Shown here in pieces: positions 27,294-36,608 of a DNA stretch of 64,000 bases. A program made the translations under genes and the position numbers. Source of the stretch: Ferrimicrobium acidiphilum DSM 19497 (GTDB taxonomy: Bacteria > Actinomycetota > Acidimicrobiia > Acidimicrobiales > Acidimicrobiaceae); NCBI RefSeq assembly GCF_000949255.1, contig NZ_JXUW01000010.1:20749-84748 (forward strand), read 5' to 3'. How positions within the stretch are numbered: the first letter of the stretch is position 1; every line of letters starts with the position of its first letter. The notes under the pieces were generated by a model. That model was not told where the DNA came from. It ran no database searches and worked only from the letters and a program-made list of their open reading frames with translations.

Positions 27294-30267
27294 CGTCAAC
27301 TTGAGTAGGTACACTTGTTGGTCGTGTCGAGATCTCCGCTGCGACTGGGTCTCGATAATCACTTCGCGAACGCTTAGCCACAATGTTCACGCCACGCTGA
27401 GGTGTCCTCTGTCCGTAGCGAAAATTGTGCCTTGGCAACGCTCGTCGAGGTGTTGCATCCAGTACCTCGAGTTTGGCCGCTAGCTCCTTATAGGCCGGCG
27501 TGTGGGTGGCAGAATCAACCTCAGATGATGTTAAGAAGTTGACCGCCATCTCATTTTGCTGTGCATTCATCGGAAGGTAAACCTGCTTACCGTGAACCCT
27601 ATCGGTGATTACAGCACGGACTTTGACCGAACCCCGGCGAGAGGTCAGCCGAACTAGCGAACCGTCCACTACTCCGCGCTCCTTGGCTAGCTCTGGTGAC
27701 ACCTCTACAAACGGCTCAGGGGTCATATGTGCTATGCCAGCCACCCGATATGTCATATTGCCCTCATGGAAATGCTCCAGGAGCCGTCCGTTGTTGACAT
27801 GAATATCGTACTCCTCATCGAGCTCATCGGTAGGTGAATGAAAGCTCACTGGATGGAACCTGGCCTTGCCGGAGGGGAAGTGGAATCGATCCAGATAAAG
27901 GACTGGCGAATCAGATCCATCCTCGGCTACCGGCCACTGTAGTGAACGATAGCCTTCCAGCCGCTCATAACTCACACCCGCAAAGATCTCAGTCAGGCCC
28001 GCCGCCTCCGCCATAATCTCACTCGGGTGGCTGTAGTTCCACGACGCTCCCATGGCTCTGGCTATACCTTGGGTGATCATCCAATCCGGGCGAGACTCCG
28101 CTAGCGGATCGAACACGCGGTACAGTCGCTGAATCCGCCTCTCAGTGCTTGTAAAGGTGCCCTCCTTCTCTAAAGAAGGAGACGCCGGCAACACTACATC
28201 TGCGAATCTGGCAGTGTTGGAGAAGAAAATATCTTGTACCACAAAGAACTCCAACTTTCGAAATGCATCCTGAACCACGGTTGAGTTTGCATCAACAAGA
28301 CCCATCTCCTCACCAGTCAAAAGGAGTGCCTTCAACGATCCGGCATGGATCGCATCCACCATCTGATGGTTATCAAGTCCCTGAGTCGTAGGGATAGTCA
28401 CGCCCCAAGCCGCCTCGTATTTTGCGACAACCTCTGGATCTCCAACCTTTTCGTACCCTGGGAAGTACGTCGGCATTGCACCAAAGTCGCTAGCACCCTG
28501 CACATTGTTGTGCCCTCGCAACGGATAGGCCCCACAACCAGGCTTTCCAAAGTTACCTGAAACTAGCAAGAGATTCGCTATAGCAGTAGAAGTATCAGAG
28601 CCAGCGGTATGTTGCGTCACCCCCATCGCCCAAAGAACACTGAACGACCGCGCGTGTGCCAATGCCTCGAACACCTCTACCAATTTGGCCTCGGGCACAC
28701 CGGTTATCTCAGCGGCATACGGGAGTGTGAATGTCTCCAGGGAGGCGCGAAACTCCTCAACGTTCTCGACGTGCTGAGCCAAAAATGCAGCATCTTGATA
28801 GTCATGATCGAAGAGATATTTGCTCGCAGCCGAAAGCCATACAAGGTCAGTTCCAGGACGGGGTGCGAACCATATATCCGCTCTCTGGGCCATCTCATGC
28901 TTGCGCAAATCCGCGACAATCAGCTTCTGGCCTCGTGACTTATGTGCCCGCTTGACCCGAGTGGCAATAACCGGGTGACTCTCAGCGGTGTTTGACCCGA
29001 CAATAAGCACAAGGTCACTCGCCTCTATATCCTTGACCGAGCCTGAATCACCCCCGTACCCCACCGTTCTCCAGAGACCCATCGTCGCCGGTGACTGACA
29101 GTAGCGTGAACAGTTGTCAACGTTATGAGTCCCGATAACAGCCCGAGCCAGCTTCTGGGCAAGAAAGGCCTCCTCATTGGTGCACTTCGATGATGCGATG
29201 ACGCCTACTGCATCCGGACCATCGCGATCTATGATCGCCTGCAATGAATCGGCAATGAAACGAAATGCCTCCTCCCAGGTAGCCTGCCTGAAGTGTTCAC
29301 CCTCGCGAATCAAAGGATGTGCAAGGCGATCTGTGCTGTTGACGTAATCCCAGGCGAATTTCCCTTTTACGCAAGTAGAGATACCGTTCATCGGGCCATG
29401 CTCTGGATTCACTTTGAGAATCGAACGCCCCTTGGTCCATATGTCAAAGGAACAACCCACTCCGCAGTAGGTACAGACGGTCTTAGTCTTTTTGACCAAT
29501 TGACGCCGCAGTCGCTCCTCCATCTCCGAGAGGGCGAAGATTGGTTTGAGACCAATAGCAGGCTCAAGCGCCTTGGTCAGGCTGATCATTGGCTCACGCA
29601 CCTTGGGCTTGATGTTGGTAGCGAGCCCAGCCTTGCCAATCATCGACTTCTCCATCAGAGCGTTGCAGGGACACACCGTAACACAGTGCCCACAACTTAC
29701 ACAGCTTGACTCTCCTGCAGGAACACCGCCGTCAAACACCACCCTTGGAATCGGCAATGACCAATCAATCGAGAGCGTCTCATTGACCTGCAACTCCTGG
29801 CATGCCTGGACACATCGCCCACAAAGAATGCACTGAGAGGGGTCGTAACGATAGAACGGATGGCTATCGTCGATGTCGTAAGGTTTGGGCCGATATGGCA
29901 CCGGCTGATCATTGATTCCCATATCGCGCACCGTATTGTGTAGCACGCAGTCGGAGTTGTTGTTATCGCAGATCGTGCAGTACAGGTCATGATTAACCAA
30001 CAAGCGCTGCGCGGATCCTTCGCGCTCTGACGCTACCGCTGTCAGGGTTACCTCTTCACCTCCGGCAACGGTGAACTCGCAGGCCCGGCGGGTTGCTCCG
30101 TCAACCTTGACAAGACACAGATCACAGGTGCCAATCGTACCGAGCATAGGGTGATAGCACACCTGAGGGATGTTGGCATTGACTCGATTGAGTACATCAA
30201 TCAATAACTCGTTCGGCTGAACCTGATGCTTAACTCCAGCAATTGTTACGTCCACTACCTCTTGCAA
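27280..30267 (-). CDS. fdhA: formate dehydrogenase alpha subunit-type molybdopterin oxidoreductase, Cys form
   Basis: A 995-residue NuoG/FdhA-like protein. The N-terminus has a [2Fe-2S] ferredoxin domain (C37, C48, C51, C63), a His/Cys cluster site (H93, C97, C100, C107), two [4Fe-4S] clusters (C146/149/152/156 and C189/192/195/199), then a catalytic-domain cluster (C265, C268, C272, C299). The molybdenum ligand is Cys390 in SRYCQSPATMGL, so no selenocysteine is needed. The residue after it is Gln, where E. coli FdhF has the catalytic His; the active-site Arg is kept in PLRGHNNVQG. Start TTG at 30267 follows AGGAGG by five bases. FdhD (13.8 kb) and the DUF1641 partner support a formate-dehydrogenase role. 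Confidence 0.88.
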   Translation of the reverse strand: MQEVVDVTIAGVKHQVQPNELLIDVLNRVNANIPQVCYHPMLGTIGTCDLCLVKVDGATRRACEFTVAGGEEVTLTAVASEREGSAQRLLVNHDLYCTICDNNNSDCVLHNTVRDMGINDQPVPYRPKPYDIDDSHPFYRYDPSQCILCGRCVQACQELQVNETLSIDWSLPIPRVVFDGGVPAGESSCVSCGHCVTVCPCNALMEKSMIGKAGLATNIKPKVREPMISLTKALEPAIGLKPIFALSEMEERLRRQLVKKTKTVCTYCGVGCSFDIWTKGRSILKVNPEHGPMNGISTCVKGKFAWDYVNSTDRLAHPLIREGEHFRQATWEEAFRFIADSLQAIIDRDGPDAVGVIASSKCTNEEAFLAQKLARAVIGTHNVDNCSRYCQSPATMGLWRTVGYGGDSGSVKDIEASDLVLIVGSNTAESHPVIATRVKRAHKSRGQKLIVADLRKHEMAQRADIWFAPRPGTDLVWLSAASKYLFDHDYQDAAFLAQHVENVEEFRASLETFTLPYAAEITGVPEAKLVEVFEALAHARSFSVLWAMGVTQHTAGSDTSTAIANLLLVSGNFGKPGCGAYPLRGHNNVQGASDFGAMPTYFPGYEKVGDPEVVAKYEAAWGVTIPTTQGLDNHQMVDAIHAGSLKALLLTGEEMGLVDANSTVVQDAFRKLEFFVVQDIFFSNTARFADVVLPASPSLEKEGTFTSTERRIQRLYRVFDPLAESRPDWMITQGIARAMGASWNYSHPSEIMAEAAGLTEIFAGVSYERLEGYRSLQWPVAEDGSDSPVLYLDRFHFPSGKARFHPVSFHSPTDELDEEYDIHVNNGRLLEHFHEGNMTYRVAGIAHMTPEPFVEVSPELAKERGVVDGSLVRLTSRRGSVKVRAVITDRVHGKQVYLPMNAQQNEMAVNFLTSSEVDSATHTPAYKELAAKLEVLDATPRRALPRHNFRYGQRTPQRGVNIVAKRSRSDYRDPVAAEISTRPTSVPTQVDDERK

Positions 30268-30392
30268 CGCAACCTCCTCTCGAGGTTACAGTAGCACAAG
30301 CCCGGGTATTTTATCCCACTACCGAACATAGCTTGGCCAAAATTCATGACCCGAACGCCTTTGTAATAATCGTGCTGACTAACCTAGATCAT

Positions 30393-31139
30393 GTGCTTGA
30401 CCTCAATGAACCTGTTACGGTGGACTATCACTTCGATATTCTTTGTCCATTTGCTTACATGACATCGAAGTGGATCCGAAACGTTCGAGAACAGCTCCCT
30501 CTGACTATCAACTGGAAATTCTTCAGCCTTGAGGAGGTGAATCTCGAAGGGGGCAAGCGTCATCCTTGGGAGCGCTCCTGGTCCTATGGCTGGTCGATGT
30601 TGCGGATCGCGGCACTACTCCGGCGCCAAGATCCAAAACTCGTCGATAGCTGGTACTCGCTAGCCGGGTTCGCACTCCACGAGGCCGGCCTCAAGCCGCA
30701 CGATCCATCGGTTGCTCGAGAACTTCTCACCGAAATGAACCTCGACCCTGGGCTCGTTGAGCAATCGATGCAAGACCCGACGCTCGACGACGAGATCCGC
30801 CAAGACCATGCCAGGGTGATATCATCAGGCGGCTTTGGGGTGCCAACGCTGATCTTCGAGAACGGCCATACACTTTTTGGTCCAGTTCTTATCGACCCGC
30901 CATCAGGTGAGATGGCACTCGAACTTTGGAATATGGTTCTGCTGGCCTCAAGGTATTCAAACTTCTTTGAGCTCCAACAACCAAAGGGGCCCAAGCAGCT
31001 CGATTCGATCGCGCAAGCCTTGCAACCCTATCTTCACGGACGCGATTGGAAAAGCATTAATCGTGGACGAGAGGTAACCTTCGACCAAGAGCATGCGAAC
31101 GGTGAGGTCGATCAATCTCCAACACAGACAAGGAGCTAA
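30393..31139 (+). CDS. DsbA-fold thioredoxin-like protein (FrnE/mycothiol-reductase type)
   Basis: A DsbA-family protein: VTVDYHFDILCPFAYMTSKW puts a CPFA motif (only one cysteine) at the thioredoxin active-site position, followed by the helical insert WERSWSYGWSMLRIAAL and the cis-Pro region SSGGFGVPTLIFENGHTLFG. CPxA-type members include 2-hydroxychromene isomerase-like and mycothiol-linked nitroreductase proteins such as Rv2466c. Function is therefore likely glutathione-like (mycothiol) chemistry, not disulfide formation. The start is uncertain: the frame is open to 30243, GTG codons at 30372, 30393 and 30420 are candidates, and TAATAAT at 30364-30370 looks like a -10 box for leaderless translation. 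It precedes a mycothiol-type isomerase. Confidence 0.7.
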   Translation: MLDLNEPVTVDYHFDILCPFAYMTSKWIRNVREQLPLTINWKFFSLEEVNLEGGKRHPWERSWSYGWSMLRIAALLRRQDPKLVDSWYSLAGFALHEAGLKPHDPSVARELLTEMNLDPGLVEQSMQDPTLDDEIRQDHARVISSGGFGVPTLIFENGHTLFGPVLIDPPSGEMALELWNMVLLASRYSNFFELQQPKGPKQLDSIAQALQPYLHGRDWKSINRGREVTFDQEHANGEVDQSPTQTRS

Positions 31140-31146
31140 CGTTTAC

Positions 31147-31941
31147 ATGGATGAGGTCGTATCTACCCTTTTCGTAGAGTGGGATGCTCTTAGTGAACTC
31201 GTGCACCAAATACACGAAGACCAGTGGTTGCAGCCGTCACAGCTGCCTGATTGGACCAACTTTGACATTCTCGCACACATCATCGGTACTGAGCGTTTCC
31301 TGTCGGGTGAATCACCCTCAGCGCTGGATCTACCAGCTGATCGACAGTATGCGAACGAAGTAGCCAGACTCAATGATCAATGGATTCAGTCGCTTCGCAG
31401 GCTATCTCCAAGCGAACTGATCGCACATTTCAACGAGACGATCTCACTGCGCAAGCAGGCTCTAACTAGTATCACCGACTCAGAACTCGATGCCTTGGGC
31501 TGGACGCCGATTGGTCAGGCTCCGTTTCGACGCTTCTTGCAAATACGTGTCTTCGATTGTTACGTCCACGAACAGGATCTACGCCGGTCACTAAACCTAC
31601 CTGGTCATACCTCTGGTGTGATTGCGGAGTCCAGCATGGATGAGGTCGAACGCGCGCTTGGTTACATCATCGGCAAACAGGCACGCCTCCCGCAAGGCAC
31701 AAGCGTCCAACTCTGCATCGTCGGTGGGGTTCAGCGCACCTGGAACGTCGCGGTAAACGAACGCGCTCAACTCGTCGAGTCGCTCGCGCAGCCAACGTGC
31801 GCCCTGCGACTAGATTCAAACCTCTTCATGGCACTCGCCTGCGGGAGGGTGGAACCAACTGCCGTGGCCGAGGAGATCAATATCGAAGGTGACCAGCGAC
31901 TTGCGCAACAAGTCGTCAAGAATCTGGCCTTCACCATCTGA
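31147..31941 (+). CDS. mycothiol-dependent maleylpyruvate isomerase/DinB-2 family protein
   Basis: A 264-residue protein of the actinobacterial DinB-like maleylpyruvate isomerase group. LPDWTNFDILAHIIGTERFL and the later VFDCYVHEQDLRRSLNLPG carry the His residues that bind the metal, with a C-terminal SCP2-like portion (RTWNVAVNERAQLVESLAQ; ALACGRVEPT). Family members use mycothiol as cofactor. The ATG at 31147 has AAGGAG eleven bases upstream, so I preferred it to the upstream in-frame start at 31093. It follows the DsbA-like gene by a few bases, and the two look like a thiol-cofactor pair. The substrate is unknown. Confidence 0.8.
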   Translation: MDEVVSTLFVEWDALSELVHQIHEDQWLQPSQLPDWTNFDILAHIIGTERFLSGESPSALDLPADRQYANEVARLNDQWIQSLRRLSPSELIAHFNETISLRKQALTSITDSELDALGWTPIGQAPFRRFLQIRVFDCYVHEQDLRRSLNLPGHTSGVIAESSMDEVERALGYIIGKQARLPQGTSVQLCIVGGVQRTWNVAVNERAQLVESLAQPTCALRLDSNLFMALACGRVEPTAVAEEINIEGDQRLAQQVVKNLAFTI

Positions 31942-31977
31942 GTAAACCGCCACCCGGGTCTAAGTCGGCACTGGACC

Positions 31978-33012
31978 CTACTGTAGCGCCTCGAAGTGAT
32001 ACAGACCCTCGCGTAGCGACTGTTCAACCCGGCCCTGCGCCGCCAGCAGCTCCAAATGAAATTTCGTCTCCATTACAGCTAACATCTGGTTAAAGACATC
32101 CAACTCAGCGAGGCGTCGTTGCCGTCGCGTCCAACGCAGTACCTCAGCGACCTCGAACGGAGTGGACGCTCCTTCGATCACAGCGGTCTCAGTAGCTCCG
32201 AGCCGCGTGTCGTGATGAGCAAGCAGTTCGTCCACTCGCCCATGAAAACCTGCAGTAGGCGTTCCGTGTGCCGGGAGTAGTTGTGAATCCGGGAGCAGAC
32301 GCACCCGTCGCAAGGAGCCAAGGTAACTTCCAAGCGGATCAGGATACACCGTTGGCTCAAATCCAATCGACGGGGTGATGTGAGGAAGAACATGGTCTCC
32401 TGCGAACAACATCCGGTTCAACTCATCAAAAAAGACGATGTGCCCTCGCGTGTGACCCGGCGTTGAGATGACTCGAAGGCTCCGGGTGGTCAACTCTATA
32501 GTCTCCTCCACGAGCCATCGGTCAGGCTCCTCATAGAGCGAGCCGGCAATATCCTCTTCAGCAGGCGATGGACCCATCGATGCCACGATCTCACCAGCTC
32601 CGCAGCGCTCAAGCTCATCCAATTGATCGCGGAGAGGACTCTCCCGCGGATGAGCGGCGCGACCGATCGACTCCTGCTCCCCTACTCCAAGGGCGATAGC
32701 TGTAGCAAACTCGCGCCTAACCGCAACCGCTTGGGTGTAATGATCACGATGTATATGCGTAATTAAAAATTGGCTAATATCGCCGAGCGAAGCACCGAGT
32801 GTCTTCAGTGCCTCCTCAAATGTTGAACGCGCGACCGAGAGCTGTTGGCCGGAATCTATCATCACCAATCGGTCACCATCTACGATCGCGTAGACATTGA
32901 CCGCTCTCAAGCCATCATGTGGAAGAGGCAGCGGAATGCGATATACGTTTGGTGCCACCTCGAAGCAACCGGGTTCATCCCACGACTTATCGACAGGCTC
33001 TGGCATACTCAT
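31978..33012 (-). CDS. metallo-beta-lactamase-fold hydrolase
   Basis: A 344-residue MBL-fold protein. The zinc motif THIHRDH gives H86, H88, D90 and H91; the third-site His is in STPGHTRGHIVFF, and AGDHVLPHITPS supplies the bridging Asp and last His. A C-terminal alpha-helical region (ALRWTRRQRRLAELDVFNQMLAVMETKFHLE in parts) resembles the LACTB2/BLACT winged-helix extension found in thioesterase-like or endonuclease MBL proteins. The natural substrate is unknown; beta-lactam hydrolysis is unlikely. It stands alone, convergent with the isomerase-like gene. Confidence 0.88.
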   Translation of the reverse strand: MSMPEPVDKSWDEPGCFEVAPNVYRIPLPLPHDGLRAVNVYAIVDGDRLVMIDSGQQLSVARSTFEEALKTLGASLGDISQFLITHIHRDHYTQAVAVRREFATAIALGVGEQESIGRAAHPRESPLRDQLDELERCGAGEIVASMGPSPAEEDIAGSLYEEPDRWLVEETIELTTRSLRVISTPGHTRGHIVFFDELNRMLFAGDHVLPHITPSIGFEPTVYPDPLGSYLGSLRRVRLLPDSQLLPAHGTPTAGFHGRVDELLAHHDTRLGATETAVIEGASTPFEVAEVLRWTRRQRRLAELDVFNQMLAVMETKFHLELLAAQGRVEQSLREGLYHFEALQ

Positions 33013-33175
33013 TCAAACTCCAATCTGGAACGAGCCTACCCAAGATCTGCGATAGACACAAGACGCATAGGTAAACTCAGCAAAGAACTCAAAACCTGAC
33101 CGACGAGCGGCATCCCTCTGCAGCAGAAGAACACGACGTCGGCGGACCGAACTCATTCCCTAGCGTGAGCAAGCT

Positions 33176-34168
33176 CTATCGATCGCCAACCCGATCGCGG
33201 TAGTATGCGATCGCCGAAGCGATTCCCTCCTCGAGGCTGATAGTTGCTCGAAACCCGAGCTGTTCCTGCAGAGTAGTGTCACCTCCTCGAGCAAAGACTC
33301 CAACAGGGCGATCGTCGCGACCTTGCACCTCAGTGTCGTAACCGCAAGCTCCGACCGCGACTCGAGCAAAGTCCAGAAAACTCGTCAACCGACCTGTCGA
33401 CAGGTTGATCGCGCCTCCATCATCGATGGCATCCATCGTATGGACCACCCCATGTACGCAATCATCAATATGAATAAAATCACGCATCTGTCGTCCGCTA
33501 CCCCAAACTACCAACGGCTCATTTGCCGATCCCGCCAGCGCGCGCTTGCAGATCGAGGGGAATGGATAGGTGTCATCCTGGTCAGCACCATAGCCCGAGA
33601 ATGGACGGTAACAGACCGAGGCAAGTCCGTGTCTCTCGTGCGCAAGACGTGCTAGGTACTCACAGGTCAGCTTCGCCCACCCATAAGACATATCGGGCAT
33701 TCCGATGTCATCTCCAAAATTAATCATCTCTTCCGATAAGAGCACATAACCCTCTTGTCGTTGGAGGCTCACCGGATATGCGGCGCTTGAAGAAAAACAG
33801 ATCGTCTTGGTAGGTCGTGCCGCCGCCGCCCATTGCCAATACTCAGCATCGATCGAAAGATCATCTGCGATAGCCAAAGGATTATGTTCGATCATCAGAC
33901 GTCCACCCACCATAGCAGCTAGATGCAGGACGAGGTCGAAGGACTCGTGTGTGCTGCGGCGAAAGAACTGACGACAGTCTTCCTTGTAAAAATGAAAGCC
34001 CGAATACTCCCGTGGGTCAAACAGCGGCCAACCTAAAGCGGGATCGACACCTCCAGTAGCCGGCGCAATCGGGTCAACAACATGAACCTCGTCACCAGCT
34101 TGAAGAAAGTGGCGCACAAAATGACGGCCTACGAAGCCGGCCCCACCTGTTATGAGAACCCTACGCAT
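33176..34168 (-). CDS. NAD-dependent epimerase/dehydratase (extended SDR)
   Basis: An extended short-chain dehydrogenase of 330 residues: GGAGFVGRHF (8-17) binds NAD(P), LHLAAMVGG is the second strand motif, CFSSSAAYP carries the catalytic Ser, and SYGWAK gives the YxxxK pair. FIHIDDCVHGVVH and LSTGRLTSF match sugar-nucleotide epimerases/4,6-dehydratases, with GDP-fucose synthase the nearest resemblance by eye. Its start overlaps the upstream glycosyltransferase stop by 8 bp, and a further GT2 gene precedes that. The three form a minus-strand cassette for a surface glycan or glycolipid. Confidence 0.88.
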   Translation of the reverse strand: MRRVLITGGAGFVGRHFVRHFLQAGDEVHVVDPIAPATGGVDPALGWPLFDPREYSGFHFYKEDCRQFFRRSTHESFDLVLHLAAMVGGRLMIEHNPLAIADDLSIDAEYWQWAAAARPTKTICFSSSAAYPVSLQRQEGYVLLSEEMINFGDDIGMPDMSYGWAKLTCEYLARLAHERHGLASVCYRPFSGYGADQDDTYPFPSICKRALAGSANEPLVVWGSGRQMRDFIHIDDCVHGVVHTMDAIDDGGAINLSTGRLTSFLDFARVAVGACGYDTEVQGRDDRPVGVFARGGDTTLQEQLGFRATISLEEGIASAIAYYRDRVGDR

Positions 34169-35081
34169 TCGTGAAGTGCCTTCGATAGAGATCCCAGGCC
34201 CTCACTGCAGGTCCAGGTAGGTAGCCAACGATCGACTCAGGATCAGTCTGTAGGTCACGAATTAAGGAAAGGTTGTTCGTATAGCCAACAATTTCGGCCT
34301 TGAGATCGCGAATGAGATCATGTTCGTTACGATCTTGATACACCGAAGGCTCGCTAAACACAGCTTGAAATCCATGAGCCTGGACATAGTAGGCAGCCCA
34401 GATATCATCCATTCTGCCTATATGCGGATAGAGAAAATAGTATGGAACCACACGTCTCGAAAGCATGGTATTTTGCGAGTTGAACGGCGCTGTCGCAGAA
34501 CCGGCGAGAGGAAACAAAGCTTTGTCAAAGTCACACTCCGGAGCATGCTCTAGCCGACAGATCGCGTCGATGTCAGGATCACCATTCCAAAATCCTGCGT
34601 CGATGTCAACCATCACCTTTCGCGAGACCATCTGGTCATAGCGGCGTTGTGACAGAAGTTCCAATGGATAGCCACGATGCCACAAACTCGGGTGATTCGT
34701 GGCCCCCACCGGATCGAAGGCGTCCAAAGATGTCTCGTAATAGTGAACCTCAGCCTCAGAACCCACCAAGATCTGCTTTCCCCAGTTTGCTTGAGGAATA
34801 TTATCATCGTCGATCAGTGCGATTACGTCGGCACCCATCTCGTAGGCCAGCAAGATGCCAAAATTACGTCGTTGGATACAGTTCCATCCAATAGCGTCAG
34901 ACAATGCACTGTCATAGCGTTCCTGGTCGGCTGGAGAGAGATAGCGCCCGCGCTCCAGGCGATAGTCAGAAGGTGTTTTGCGGTCGCCGATGACTATGAG
35001 GTTCCAGTCCTCCATCTCGTCGTAACGGCGAATCGCCTCGGTCGGCGGATTGATCGTGGTCGTAACTATGGTCTTCATCAT
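34161..35081 (-). CDS. putative glycosyltransferase (STELLO/RGP-like, DXD type)
   Basis: A 306-residue protein that starts MKTIVTTTINPPTEAIRRYDE, then has QRRNFGILLAYEMGADVIAL leading to an acidic DDDN triplet (D91-D93), where DXD-type glycosyltransferases bind the metal and sugar nucleotide. Later come DPDIDAICRLEHAP, FNSQNTMLSRRVVPYYFLYP and GRMDDIWAAYYVQ. This order resembles the plant reversibly glycosylated polypeptide and STELLO/DUF288 families. No membrane segment is seen. It lies between GT2 and epimerase genes with an 8-bp overlap to the latter. Donor and acceptor are unknown; the assignment rests on pattern recall. Confidence 0.7.
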   Translation of the reverse strand: MMKTIVTTTINPPTEAIRRYDEMEDWNLIVIGDRKTPSDYRLERGRYLSPADQERYDSALSDAIGWNCIQRRNFGILLAYEMGADVIALIDDDNIPQANWGKQILVGSEAEVHYYETSLDAFDPVGATNHPSLWHRGYPLELLSQRRYDQMVSRKVMVDIDAGFWNGDPDIDAICRLEHAPECDFDKALFPLAGSATAPFNSQNTMLSRRVVPYYFLYPHIGRMDDIWAAYYVQAHGFQAVFSEPSVYQDRNEHDLIRDLKAEIVGYTNNLSLIRDLQTDPESIVGYLPGPAVRAWDLYRRHFTNA

Positions 35082-35101
35082 GACCTGGTGCAGTGTAGCA
35101 G

Positions 35102-35854
35102 CTAGGGTGCTGCCGCCAGCAGGCTAGCTCGTGGCTGCAACCGTGTTTTCAGGCCGATACGGAAGTAGACAAAATTTTGAAGAAATGTGTTCGATGACTC
35201 GCCTTCTGTTCTAGCGCTCCACCGTGACGGGATCTCTTCGATCGCAACACCAAGGCGCAGTGGCTTGAGAAGAGTCTCGAGCAGGAAAGGGTGTCTTAAC
35301 TCCTCCCAACGAATCGTCTGCACCAGGGCCGTCGGGAACAGGCGGTATCCATAGGTCATGTCAGTAAGTGCACTCTGGTATAGCAGGGCAAAGCCGAGTT
35401 GGAAGACCTTGTTGAGACCTAGCTTTAACGGTGAATAGCCTGCGAACGATCCTCCCTCCCGCCATCGCGAGGCAGTAATGATGGCTCGTGGAGACCGCTT
35501 TGCACGCTCGATCATCACAGCAACATCGTGGGGATCAGTCTCCAGATCGCTTGCCATCATCACAACGTGAGAACCTCGTGATTCCATGAACCCTTCACGA
35601 ATCGCCCCTCCCAGAAATGGCAACGATTGCAGATGTACTCGAAGACGGTCGCCGAAAGCCGATTGCAACGATTGGATAACCGACTGACTCTCTTGACTTG
35701 TACGTGGAGAGGTCAACACAAGGTACTCACACACATCCATCCCAGCCTCAGCCTCGATGATCTCCACCGTCGAACGGAGCGCCTCAGTCTCGTTAATGAC
35801 CGGCAATAAGATGGTGACTGCACGAAACTCGCTAACATCTGGTAACTCACGCAT
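35102..35854 (-). CDS. family 2 glycosyltransferase
   Basis: A 250-residue GT2-type protein: AVTILLPVINETEALRSTV at the N-terminus (GT-A Rossmann start), GGAIREGFMESRGSHVVMM, an acidic DLETDP at the metal-binding site, then SRWREGGSFAGYSPLKLGLN and a short hydrophobic end. It resembles dolichol-phosphate-mannose-synthase-like and DPM/GtrB-type enzymes that load sugars onto polyprenyl phosphate. It lies 20 bp upstream of the STELLO-like gene in the same orientation and is the first gene of the cassette. Confidence 0.85.
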   Translation of the reverse strand: MRELPDVSEFRAVTILLPVINETEALRSTVEIIEAEAGMDVCEYLVLTSPRTSQESQSVIQSLQSAFGDRLRVHLQSLPFLGGAIREGFMESRGSHVVMMASDLETDPHDVAVMIERAKRSPRAIITASRWREGGSFAGYSPLKLGLNKVFQLGFALLYQSALTDMTYGYRLFPTALVQTIRWEELRHPFLLETLLKPLRLGVAIEEIPSRWSARTEGESSNTFLQNFVYFRIGLKTRLQPRASLLAAAP

Positions 35855-36608
35855 CGTATACCACTCCTTTGCCTAGCAAGCCAACATGGTACTCGGGCGC
35901 ATACGTAGCTCCGACACGCACATCCCAACCCGATCCAAGCTACACCGTCTTCCATGAACTCCCAAGGGGCAGCCGCAGTATCGACGAGTAGCCCGAGATC
36001 GGGGCAAATGCAGCCACAGGGAATGGTTAATTCATTCACAAGCTTGATAGCCATGACTCAAGTCAACCACCAAGCCCACCCACCTGCCTGGCCCGGAGAA
36101 GGACATCGGTGCTACTGGCACAGACGCGATCAGCATCAGTTAAAGCGGCTCGAGCAGCACCACGGCTGTTGACCTTCGATGACGAAGCGGACTCACCTCC
36201 AGGATCAACGTTCGCCCAGGATGCAGCTCCACCTACTCACTCGTCCTATTCGCTCGCCCGAATACTCTTCAAACCAGCAACCTCAACTCTAGTTCAACGA
36301 CTAGTCGTTACACTCGGCGCCACTCACTTGGTCCCACAGCGGAACATGGCCATTGACAACTCTCACCGACGCAGTGTCAACAGAACGTCACAGCTTCAAA
36401 ACTCGCCGTCAACGTTACATAAATACCACAGCAGTTCAAATCAACCTGCAGATACTGTCATACTCATGACATTAAATATGCACAAACAATCAGGGGTGCA
36501 ACTAGCGACTTTACTTAATTGCATGTCACAAGTCAACCAGCGTGCAACTACTCGACTTGACTACTGTAATGCGATTTACATCTGGAACACACACAGGATA
36601 TCACGGCG
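35855..36608. other. long intergenic stretch, nothing recognised
   Basis: About 750 bp between the GT2 gene and the universal stress protein gene. Reading frames here (such as 36109-36612) have proline- and serine-rich, non-protein-like translations. The last 200 bp before the stress gene are AT-rich and likely include its promoter. No RNA gene or transposon end is seen. Confidence 0.4.

Noticed and set aside
27280..30267. Selenocysteine use in formate dehydrogenase
   Set aside because: The active-site residue is an ordinary Cys codon in SRYCQSPAT; no TGA readthrough is needed.
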